This document shows positions 1 to 6,557 of a DNA stretch of 6,557 nucleotides, one piece after another. Origin of the DNA: Bacteroidota bacterium (lineage in GTDB: Bacteria > Bacteroidota > Bacteroidia > UKL13-3); NCBI GenBank assembly GCA_010027395.1, contig RGVD01000152.1:1-6557 (forward strand). Direction: 5' to 3'. Within the stretch, counting starts at the first letter, position 1; every line of letters starts with the position of its first letter. The notes beneath the pieces are model-generated. The model saw nothing but the letters and a program-made list of their open reading frames with translations, was not told where the DNA came from and made no database searches. The position numbers and the translations under genes are program-made.

Positions 1-7
1 CCCGCAG

Positions 8-28
8 TCGCTAGCGTCTCGCTAGTGA
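8..28. repeat. Hairpin with TCT loop, possibly part of a dispersed intergenic repeat
   Basis: Bases 8-16 (TCGCTAGCG) pair with 20-28 (CGCTAGTGA) around a TCT loop at 17-19. This gives a 9-bp stem with a single G-T pair. The heptamer TCGCTAG also occurs twice as a direct repeat (8-14 and 19-25). The element is more GC-rich than the sequence after it and lies outside any gene. No T-run follows directly, so it is a poor intrinsic terminator. Its compact palindromic form suggests a dispersed repeat or the tail of an element that begins before the window, but copy number cannot be judged here. Confidence 0.45.
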
Positions 29-38
29 ACTTATTGAT

Positions 39-55
39 TAGCCTCTGGCTGTTTT
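39..55 (+). terminator. Small hairpin plus T-run; weak terminator or second arm of the repeat
   Basis: Bases 40-43 (AGCC) pair with 47-50 (GGCT) around a TCT loop, and a T-G pair at 39/51 extends the stem to five pairs. TTTT follows at 52-55. The stem is short for an intrinsic terminator, and it copies the loop of the hairpin at 8-28. The two may therefore be sister parts of one repeat. It could equally end transcription of a gene lying to the left of the window. Confidence 0.25.
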
Positions 56-170
56 CACGATCTTGCTACCAACAACATATAACCCACAGCACATAAACCA
101 CCCCACCGCCAAAAATCACAAAAAAACGAATACTTATACCAATTACATGGCAGCATACACAAAATATAAC
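56..170. other. Intergenic A/C-rich stretch with no recognised feature
   Basis: This part of the upstream region is rich in A and C on the plus strand and poor in G, notably from about 68 to 130, with a run of seven A at 120-126. I see no open frame with a plausible start, no tRNA-like fold and no clear operator. It separates the hairpins from the candidate promoter of the downstream gene pair. Confidence 0.4.
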
Positions 171-201
171 TTGCTTTTGTGCAGGTATTAATTAATCTTT
201 G
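171..201 (+). promoter_or_regulatory. Candidate Bacteroidota-type promoter for the lipoprotein gene
   Basis: TTG at 171-173 and AATCTTTG at 194-201 are separated by 20 bases. The known Bacteroidota primary sigma-factor consensus is TTTG, about 19-21 bases, then TAnnTTTG. The -7 box here differs only in its first base, and the -33 box lacks the first T. Transcription would start near 207-210, leaving a leader of about 17-20 bases before the ATG at 227. No Shine-Dalgarno sequence is present, which is usual in this phylum. The call rests on a short, degenerate motif in AT-rich DNA. Confidence 0.35.
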
Positions 202-226
202 TTAAAACTAAGCTTATACTTTCATT

Positions 227-811
227 ATGAAATCAAAACTACTTTACATTATCATAGTTAGCCAAATACTTATACAAGCTTGCAAGCTTAAAGAACCCGA
301 CTGTGGTGACCTTAGCGATGTTATTACCAACTACAATATACCTGACAGCAACAAAGCCAAAATACCCTATACAGGCACAGATACATTAGTTTTTATTAGC
401 GATGCAGGTGATACAGCAACACTTATAGGACAAGGTAAAAACACATATTACGAAAGTGTAAAAAGCAACATTAGTGGTGGTGATTGTCCAAGAAGTAGTG
501 TTATGAATTATCAGAATATTGAAATTAACTTTCAATCGATTAATGATACTAACCTATCAACTATTTTTTTAAAGTTAAATCGACCTATAAATGCTGTTAA
601 TTATACATATTTAAAATTATTTTTGAATACAAAAGGACTTTCATCCTTTCCACTAGAGTTATTAAAAAATTATGATGATTCAGTTTTAATAAATAAGGAA
701 TATATAAAGGGATATTATTTTGACTCTAATAAAAATCAAGTTTTATATAATTACCAAAAAGGTATAATCAAATTGATTGATTTCAAAAATAAAATTTGGT
801 TAATAAAATGA
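227..811 (+). CDS. Hypothetical lipoprotein (194 aa)
   Basis: The protein starts with M-K-S-K, a hydrophobic stretch (residues 5-16) and an I-Q-A-C lipobox at 16-19. It should be exported, cut before Cys19 and lipid-anchored. Gln at -2 of the lipobox is uncommon but tolerated. The mature chain of 176 residues carries K-L-K-E-P-D after the cysteine; I cannot say whether this sends it to the cell surface. The rest looks like small beta-strands with no catalytic motif: a T-D-T-L-V-F segment at 51-56, a G-D-T-A-T-L segment at 61-66, and a C-terminal G-I-I-K-L-I strand at 179-184 ending in I-W-L-I-K. Cys26 and Cys87 could form a disulfide. I recognise no named family. The chosen start is the one that gives a proper signal peptide, with a candidate promoter just upstream. 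The stop overlaps the start of the large secreted protein, so the two are probably co-transcribed and translationally coupled; a partner or anchoring role is inference only. The second half (from about base 540) is more AT-rich than the first. Confidence 0.85.
   Translation: MKSKLLYIIIVSQILIQACKLKEPDCGDLSDVITNYNIPDSNKAKIPYTGTDTLVFISDAGDTATLIGQGKNTYYESVKSNISGGDCPRSSVMNYQNIEINFQSINDTNLSTIFLKLNRPINAVNYTYLKLFLNTKGLSSFPLELLKNYDDSVLINKEYIKGYYFDSNKNQVLYNYQKGIIKLIDFKNKIWLIK
808..811 (+). promoter_or_regulatory. ATGA stop/start overlap (translational coupling)
   Basis: The TGA stop of the lipoprotein gene (809-811) shares bases with the ATG of the next gene (808-810). No purine-rich ribosome-binding site precedes this ATG, so ribosomes ending the first gene probably re-initiate here. 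The overlap also supports 808 as the true start, because this start immediately gives a signal peptide. Confidence 0.7.
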
Positions 812-3800
812 AAAGACTGCTTTTAATTTTATTATCTTTAACACAATTGATTAGTGTTAAGGCACAATGCGATTTCGTGAATTATTCTGATGCACCTGAT
901 GAGTTATTTCGCAAACGAGTGAATGAACCTGGTATGCGGTATGGTAATCCATACACTATGTTTGTAAAAGGAGATGATTTTAGCTTAGATAAGTCTTTAC
1001 AAATAATAAGAAATAATATTATAAAAGGACAACCATTTGACCCTGATAGTATCAAAAATGAATACTTTAGACTATTTAAAGACATATGTGACTACGCAAA
1101 TAATCCAGAACCTCTCAAATGCTCATATAATGAAGAATGTAATCACCCTGTTTGGGTAAAAAACAATGCTATAGTTTATCTTATTGGTTTACGTTATTCA
1201 ACTGACGCAAATGGTAAAGGTCAGTTTGACAGTATGACACCCGCTGGTTGCGATACATTTTTCAGACGTGCCCATGAAGGCTTAAGAAACCTCAATCCTA
1301 ATGTAGTAAGCTGTTGGGGTGGTAGTGATTGTGGCAAGGTGCATTTTAAAGCAGGGCAATTGGTGCAATACCTGCAAGCCTATGATTTATTAAAAGCCAA
1401 AGGTGGCATACCCAAAAACGATGGAGACAGAAATGGAGGTAGTTGCACCGCAAGAAACAAACTAAGGCAGTTTGCACGCAATTTATATGTTGAGTCAGAT
1501 TATATTATTAACTCAAGCCTAGGTTGGAAAAAAAATCATGGTATTATGTGCGCAAGTGCATTGGGCGTGGCGGCTATAGTATTAAATGATGCAGGGGTAG
1601 AAACAGGTTTAATGGGAAATGCTGGTGGTCTTTTACCATCAATAGGTAATTTTATTGGTGGATTGTTTGGCTCAATAATAGGTGAGCCATGGCCACATCC
1701 TAAATATAGTCCATTAATGTGGTATCAAAGGGCACATGGCACAGGTGGTAGCTCAAATATTGGAATTGCATCTTGGGGAGAAGATGGCATTGAGGATAAT
1801 TTTTTTAAAGGTGACCATGCAAATTTATTGGGTTCTGTTGATGTACCAATGACCAATGCTGATGGCACAGCAGGATACGCAGAAGGACCTACCTATTTTG
1901 CTTATTTATCTCAAATAGCTTGGTTTCAATATCTACGCGCATCTGATAATTTTTTGCCAAAAAGTAGCTCAAAAAACTATTTGGCACAACAAAAATATAG
2001 AAACCTATTGGAGTGGTATAAAAATATCCAAAACCATGACCATAAATTGCCTTCTTATGATAATAGTAGTTTGGAAAATGGTAATTTTATAGGTGTATTA
2101 GGTAGCAATGGTGATTATAACTATAAAAGCAATGCTAGTTTTATACCAAGTAGCACCTATGATTTAAGAGGTGATTATCTTTTAGCAATGGGTGCGGGTG
2201 AAGATTCCAAACTACCTAATTTGTATCCTGGCGAGGTTTCTGGTAATATTATATTAAGAAATGAAACAAATGCAAGTCAACAAACTTTTCATATGCTCTG
2301 TGAAAAAGATAAGTCGGTAGACAAAGAAGCCTATGATTATTTGGGTATTTTCCAAGATGGAACACATGAAGATGATGATATGGGTAGTTTTATGATTTAT
2401 GCAGGTGATACAAATTCCTTATCTGATGCACTTGCCATAGATGCACCTTATTTTACCTCAAAAGAAAGTAACTACACCAACAAATATTGGATGCACAATA
2501 CCATTGAAGTTGATGATAGTGAACCTAGTAAAAACAGAAAATATTCAAATCCAAAATATACTTTGCTGGAAAACCATCCAAATATAAATTCCAATAACGG
2601 TATTCAATCTTTTGATTTAGCCTATGATTATGAAAGCACATCACGCACCGCAAACTATGCAGAAAAAGCAATTAAACGAAACGTAAATGCCATCAAATCA
2701 GATGATAATTTGTATTACTTTATTAATGATTTTGTAGATGTAAGTAATATTGCCTTAACAGTTAACCATATCCAGTTAAACCTAAATGGTAATGGAAATA
2801 TAGAAATAAACGATAAAAAAGGTTTACCTACTTTTTTTATAGATGCAAATGGTGATGTTTTGTATAGATGGACATACCCTTGTGATAAAAACAAATGGAG
2901 TTTAACAGCTCATATATCAGCACTTAACAATACTACCGCAGGAAAAGGCTATTGGGATGAAAATTACACGAATTATGCACCACCTTTTTTAATTTGGGAT
3001 AATGCAGATAATAGTACGCGAGGAAATGGTGTTTCAGATGATTACCACACAAGATTGCGAATCCATCAACCCGTAAAAAAAACAATCTTTCAATCTTTTC
3101 TTTACCCACAAAAATGTAATTGGGAATTGCCTCATGTTACAAAAGAAGAAACTGCAAATCATGTTACTACCACTATCAAATTTGTTAACAGCAAAGATAC
3201 TTCTATCACCCGAAGTCTTCATAAAAATTTATCTTTAAATCACGCCACCACGGCCAAAGACACTGTTTCTCATTTCCATTTTGCCCAATGGGATGGCATG
3301 GTAGATGATAGTATAATCAATCCTTTTGCTCTGCCTCAACATAGCTCTGTGGTACTTAAAACCAATGCCCAAAAAGCATTTGTAAAACATAATACCATTG
3401 GTATAAGTGTAGAAGGATATAAATACTGTCCACCTAGTTATGCTAATATCAGACACTCAAGCATTACAAATGGCAGTAAACTTACCATTATTAATGGTAG
3501 TGATTCTTTAAAACTTATTGAAGCAACTAAAGCCGTTACAACCTCTCTTTCTTTCTCAGCAAGGTATTTTTATGTAGGTCATGTAAAGTCTTTTGGAAGT
3601 ATTTCTTCATCTGATAGTGTGAGTTTTTATTTACCCGATGTAGGCAGAGGGGTTGATATGTGTGCTTTGCATTTGTCAGACACCATACCAAGTAGGTATG
3701 ATTCGCTTACCAATACTTTCCACATGCAATTGCCAAGCTCCCCTGATTATGACCTTAGTTTTGAAATACGTGAAAAAAACAAATGTGCCGACTGCTATTT

Positions 3801-6557
3801 TCCACCTGCATGGATGAATATTGATACCACTTTCGATGCAGATGATGGACACAATCATACACTTGGACACAAACTAAAAGTGAAACAAAATAGAGGTTTG
3901 TTGCGTGTGTCAAATGGAACTAAAATTCACATGTGCGAAGGGGTGTATCTGTGTAATCGTGATTCAATAATTATTGAAGGAGCATGTCAAACCAAGGCAA
4001 AGGACTATCAATTATGCAAAGGACTTGATACCGTTGCAGCACATAGTTCTAATTCTGCCATTGTGGTTAGCCCATATAGTGCCTTAGTGCTTGATAGTGG
4101 AAGTTATACTTACCTAAAGTCTGGTGGTGCTATTTATGTAAAAACAAATGGTTCGCTTGTTATTCGTAAGGGTGCATTTATTCAAATTGGCGATAGTGGC
4201 ACTTGTCAGCAAGGATGGGGCGAAATAATAGCCGATAAAGGAGCGTATGTGTATATTGACCAATCTGTTTACCACGATACAACCTTGCATATTGAGTTTA
4301 GAAGAACGGCAGGAGATACAGTGGACAGAAACCTGTTTTATATAGCCCATCAAGCAACTGGTTCAGCCTTTGCTGGTTTAAGCTATAATATGATTCCCAT
4401 TTTAAGAGCTGATACCATCATACCTGATAGTGCGCATGCAATTAATCCAATCGGAATATGCTTTATTGATACCACTATTACTATAAAAAATAAAGAATGG
4501 GGATATGCCAATTTTATAAAACCATTGGCAACCTATCAAGTAAGAAATGACACCCTTTGCCCAGGAGAACCATTGTATATAAAACTTAACCGCTTATTGA
4601 ATGATACCAAATTCGATATCACTGTTTGCAGAGTAGATAGTGTGTACAAAAGAGATAAATTGGGCGTATTAAGGTGGGTAGATACTTGTATTGTAGATAC
4701 CATGAGCCATGATACCACCTATCCTGACCCTGTTTGTGTTGAGCCTAGGGTTGCACCAGATGATTTATTGTTTTATTTTAAAACAAAGTCATTACATAGA
4801 ATAATTATTAGAGTTTGGAATGATTGTGGTATTTCAGATGATACGGTTGGATATGTATATGTAATGGATACACCCAAAGTTAGTATCAATATGCCAAGTG
4901 AAATATGCGAAGGAGTGGGTAAAGCTAGTTTGCAAATAAATAAGCTTAATAGCTTTCCTATAAGTTCCTATACCATTGAGATAACTGAAGTACCTGATAC
5001 CTCATTTATGAAAGAAAGGACAGGCATAACGCAAAGCTATAGCAAAACCTTTTATACAGCCTTGCCTGATAGTTTTAAATTTGACGACTACTATTTTAGA
5101 GGTGGACGCAAATACTCCATATCTTTAACTATAACCGCAGGCTGCGGTGGCAATACCTATTATACTGAAACTACTGTGCCTTTAACTGCTAAAATAATAG
5201 CAAGCAAACCCACCATATACGGAAATAGAATAGGCACTAATAGCAGTGTGCAACTAAATGGTTATGTGAATATGGCTGATAGTTTTACATGGACACCAAG
5301 CTATGGACTTAACCGAACAGATGCCTTAACTGTACTTTCATCTATTACCCAAGATACAAGCTATGTTTTGACTGCCTACAAAGGAGCATGTATAGCCCGC
5401 GACACTGTTAGAATAAGGTATAATACCCTTAGCTATATAGGAAATAATGATACCTTGTGTGGTGTTAGGCAAGTGTTTTTAGGTAATAGATATAATGCAG
5501 CCTTGTTTTTAGGTTGGTTAAACTACCAAGACGTTGGTATAAAAACACTATTGAAAAACCAAATACAAGATAACCTTATAGCAAATGGTATATCAGATGA
5601 TAATTACCTGAAGTACTTTAACTCATTTATGTTCACAACAGGTTTTACAGATTATGAATATAGCTCGTGCTATCCTTATTATACTTTTTTCACACTAACT
5701 GAAACTGCCATTTGGGATAGTATTACCGATTTACCTGAATTTGCTACTTATTACAATAATTTTGTGAACAATATGGATGATGATTTAAATGTTTTAGATC
5801 AATTTACGCGCTTAATTAAAGATAATACCAATACAAGCTACAAGAATTATTTTGATGAACACCTAATGGATGAATCAAGCGCTTCATGCATTGTAGATAA
5901 GGTGATACCTAGCTATATTGATTATGCTTATAATAATTACAAAAGATTATCTACTAGCGCATATTATGTGCCGCTTGATATAAGTTGGTATAAAATAACA
6001 AAGGACACAATAGAAATGAGAGATTGGAAAAACCAATATGCCGCCATTGACAGCCCAATATATACAACCACCTACCTGCAACAGGTTTATCATTCAAGTG
6101 GTTTGATAAATATTGATAGCAAAACTATTTTTATAGATACTGCATTAGCACCTCTATACTACCCAAGCATGCAATGGGATAGCTCGGCCTATTTTACCAA
6201 TGCCACAAGTCCTATAAGCAGCACCAATACTTATCTATGGGATTTTGGGGATGGTTCGGCTAAATCAACGGATGTAAATCCATTTCATACTTTTCCTGCT
6301 TTTAATACCCATTACATTGTTTGTTTAACTGCCACAAACTCATGTGGTTCACCAAGCTATTGCGATACAGTATGGATTGATAGTTTGCATATAGGAGGTA
6401 GTTTTAAAGTAATAGCATCGAGTGATTCTGAGCACAGCGAAGAATCTGATGCTTCGTACCTCAGCAAGACGAAAGTAACAAGCAACTGCCAACTAAGCAA
6501 CTATCCAAATCCATTCGACCAGTCAACCATAATTGATTATGAGATATGGCAAACATA
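808..6557 (+). CDS. Giant secreted heparinase II/III-like protein with PKD domain and T9SS sorting tail (3' partial)
   Basis: The frame is open from 808 to the window edge: 1916 full codons and no stop. Residues 1-19 form a signal peptide (M-K-R, Leu-rich core, cut after V-K-A). Residues about 60-430 resemble the alpha/alpha toroid of heparinase II/III-type lyases, with N243-H244-G245 before a helix and E359-G-P-x-Y363 near Y357 and Y366. Residues about 465-800 resemble the matching beta-sandwich: H520-E-D522, then G526-S-F528, and H563-N-T565. By family knowledge these are the expected catalytic and metal-site positions of enzymes that cleave acidic polysaccharides by beta-elimination; substrate is unknown. 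A Gly-rich hydrophobic stretch (267-292) lies between the two toroid motifs. Residues 1090-1165 look like a beta-helix. Residues 1354-1548 look like Ig-like modules (W1495-T-P; repeated Asp-Thr). Residues 1565-1735 appear helix-rich and unrecognised. A PKD domain spans about 1790-1858 (W1811-D-F-G-D-G; C-L-T-A-T-N at 1839-1844). A type A T9SS tail begins at Y1899-P-N-P-F1903 and is cut by the window. Expected location: secreted across the outer membrane and surface-attached. Lyase activity is inferred, not shown; a purely binding role is possible. The length is more than twice that of typical heparinases (about 650-900 residues). Confidence 0.85.
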   Translation, partial: MKRLLLILLSLTQLISVKAQCDFVNYSDAPDELFRKRVNEPGMRYGNPYTMFVKGDDFSLDKSLQIIRNNIIKGQPFDPDSIKNEYFRLFKDICDYANNPEPLKCSYNEECNHPVWVKNNAIVYLIGLRYSTDANGKGQFDSMTPAGCDTFFRRAHEGLRNLNPNVVSCWGGSDCGKVHFKAGQLVQYLQAYDLLKAKGGIPKNDGDRNGGSCTARNKLRQFARNLYVESDYIINSSLGWKKNHGIMCASALGVAAIVLNDAGVETGLMGNAGGLLPSIGNFIGGLFGSIIGEPWPHPKYSPLMWYQRAHGTGGSSNIGIASWGEDGIEDNFFKGDHANLLGSVDVPMTNADGTAGYAEGPTYFAYLSQIAWFQYLRASDNFLPKSSSKNYLAQQKYRNLLEWYKNIQNHDHKLPSYDNSSLENGNFIGVLGSNGDYNYKSNASFIPSSTYDLRGDYLLAMGAGEDSKLPNLYPGEVSGNIILRNETNASQQTFHMLCEKDKSVDKEAYDYLGIFQDGTHEDDDMGSFMIYAGDTNSLSDALAIDAPYFTSKESNYTNKYWMHNTIEVDDSEPSKNRKYSNPKYTLLENHPNINSNNGIQSFDLAYDYESTSRTANYAEKAIKRNVNAIKSDDNLYYFINDFVDVSNIALTVNHIQLNLNGNGNIEINDKKGLPTFFIDANGDVLYRWTYPCDKNKWSLTAHISALNNTTAGKGYWDENYTNYAPPFLIWDNADNSTRGNGVSDDYHTRLRIHQPVKKTIFQSFLYPQKCNWELPHVTKEETANHVTTTIKFVNSKDTSITRSLHKNLSLNHATTAKDTVSHFHFAQWDGMVDDSIINPFALPQHSSVVLKTNAQKAFVKHNTIGISVEGYKYCPPSYANIRHSSITNGSKLTIINGSDSLKLIEATKAVTTSLSFSARYFYVGHVKSFGSISSSDSVSFYLPDVGRGVDMCALHLSDTIPSRYDSLTNTFHMQLPSSPDYDLSFEIREKNKCADCYFPPAWMNIDTTFDADDGHNHTLGHKLKVKQNRGLLRVSNGTKIHMCEGVYLCNRDSIIIEGACQTKAKDYQLCKGLDTVAAHSSNSAIVVSPYSALVLDSGSYTYLKSGGAIYVKTNGSLVIRKGAFIQIGDSGTCQQGWGEIIADKGAYVYIDQSVYHDTTLHIEFRRTAGDTVDRNLFYIAHQATGSAFAGLSYNMIPILRADTIIPDSAHAINPIGICFIDTTITIKNKEWGYANFIKPLATYQVRNDTLCPGEPLYIKLNRLLNDTKFDITVCRVDSVYKRDKLGVLRWVDTCIVDTMSHDTTYPDPVCVEPRVAPDDLLFYFKTKSLHRIIIRVWNDCGISDDTVGYVYVMDTPKVSINMPSEICEGVGKASLQINKLNSFPISSYTIEITEVPDTSFMKERTGITQSYSKTFYTALPDSFKFDDYYFRGGRKYSISLTITAGCGGNTYYTETTVPLTAKIIASKPTIYGNRIGTNSSVQLNGYVNMADSFTWTPSYGLNRTDALTVLSSITQDTSYVLTAYKGACIARDTVRIRYNTLSYIGNNDTLCGVRQVFLGNRYNAALFLGWLNYQDVGIKTLLKNQIQDNLIANGISDDNYLKYFNSFMFTTGFTDYEYSSCYPYYTFFTLTETAIWDSITDLPEFATYYNNFVNNMDDDLNVLDQFTRLIKDNTNTSYKNYFDEHLMDESSASCIVDKVIPSYIDYAYNNYKRLSTSAYYVPLDISWYKITKDTIEMRDWKNQYAAIDSPIYTTTYLQQVYHSSGLINIDSKTIFIDTALAPLYYPSMQWDSSAYFTNATSPISSTNTYLWDFGDGSAKSTDVNPFHTFPAFNTHYIVCLTATNSCGSPSYCDTVWIDSLHIGGSFKVIASSDSEHSEESDASYLSKTKVTSNCQLSNYPNPFDQSTIIDYEIWQT
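6422..6470. repeat. Palindromic repeat-like element inside the coding sequence
   Basis: This 49-bp stretch has imperfect inverted ends (6422-6432 against 6460-6470, matching at 8 of 11 positions, including CTGAG/CTCAG) and an inner stem CGAAG (6438-6442) / CTTCG (6452-6456). GATTCT (6424-6429) is also inverted as AGAATC (6441-6446). It resembles, from memory, short repeats of the ATTCTGAGC...GCGAAGAATC kind seen between genes in many bacterial genomes; this was not searched. Here it is read in frame as a Ser/Asp/Glu-rich linker (residues 1872-1888) between the PKD domain and the T9SS tail. Its base composition is more GC-rich than the gene around it. Confidence 0.55.

Noticed and set aside
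176..201. Alternative promoter reading with TTTG at 176-179 as the -33 box
   Set aside because: The gap to AATCTTTG would be only 14 bases, too short for the known Bacteroidota promoter; TTG at 171-173 gives 20.
276..289. Perfect 14-bp palindrome AAGCTTGCAAGCTT inside the lipoprotein gene
   Set aside because: It spans the codons for the lipobox Ala-Cys and following residues (Q-A-C-K-L). It is explained by the coding sequence, and a single short palindrome in a gene start is not enough to claim an operator.
808..870. Possible lipoprotein signal in the giant protein (Cys21 just after the signal peptide)
   Set aside because: The residues before Cys21 are K-A-Q, which do not fit a lipobox. A signal-peptidase I cut after Ala19 fits better, and T9SS cargo is usually cut this way.
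882..1085. Minus-strand open frame of 67 codons
   Set aside because: It lies opposite the N-terminal coding part of the giant gene, has no plausible promoter or start context, and its product has no recognisable features.
3034..3870. Three minus-strand open frames (3034-3222, 3235-3456, 3676-3870)
   Set aside because: All are short and antisense to the continuous plus-strand frame; they look like by-products of its codon use.
4114..4718. Two minus-strand open frames (4114-4353, 4536-4718)
   Set aside because: They are antisense to the giant gene, with low-complexity products and no signs of independent expression.

Overview
The window looks like a piece of a low-GC Bacteroidota chromosome (Flavobacteriia, Sphingobacteriia or Chitinophagia-like; the genus cannot be told from the sequence). 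The reasons are strongly A/T-biased codon use, no Shine-Dalgarno sequences before the starts, a candidate Bacteroidota-type -33/-7 promoter, a lipoprotein with a signal-peptidase II site, and a large secreted protein ending in a PKD domain followed by the start of a type IX secretion (T9SS) sorting tail (key residues N-Y-P-N-P-F).

Layout: bases 1-226 are non-coding. They begin with two small hairpins, each with a TCT loop, followed by an A/C-rich stretch and a candidate promoter. Bases 227-811 encode a 194-residue lipoprotein of unknown function. Its TGA stop overlaps the ATG of the next gene in an ATGA junction (808-811). From 808 one reading frame stays open to the last base of the window: at least 1916 codons, cut off at the 3' edge. 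I translated this frame completely and found no stop. All minus-strand open frames opposite it are shadows.

The giant protein begins with a signal peptide. Next comes a region of about 750-800 residues resembling the heparinase II/III polysaccharide-lyase fold: an alpha/alpha toroid with an N-H-G motif and an E-G-P-x-Y segment, then a beta-sandwich with a H-E-D ... G-S-F segment and an H-N-T segment. About 1000 residues of adhesin-like material follow: a beta-helix-like stretch, Ig-like/beta-sandwich modules rich in Asp-Thr, and a helix-rich stretch with no recognised family. The end is a PKD domain, a Ser/Asp-rich linker that coincides with a palindromic repeat-like DNA element, and the start of the T9SS tail. 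The inference is a surface-attached or secreted polysaccharide-degrading or polysaccharide-binding protein, translated together with a small lipoprotein.

No RNA gene, CRISPR array, transposase or second catalytic gene is visible. The most unusual points are the size and architecture of the lyase-like protein, the insertion and altered motif in its predicted active-site region, and the repeat-like palindrome inside its coding sequence.
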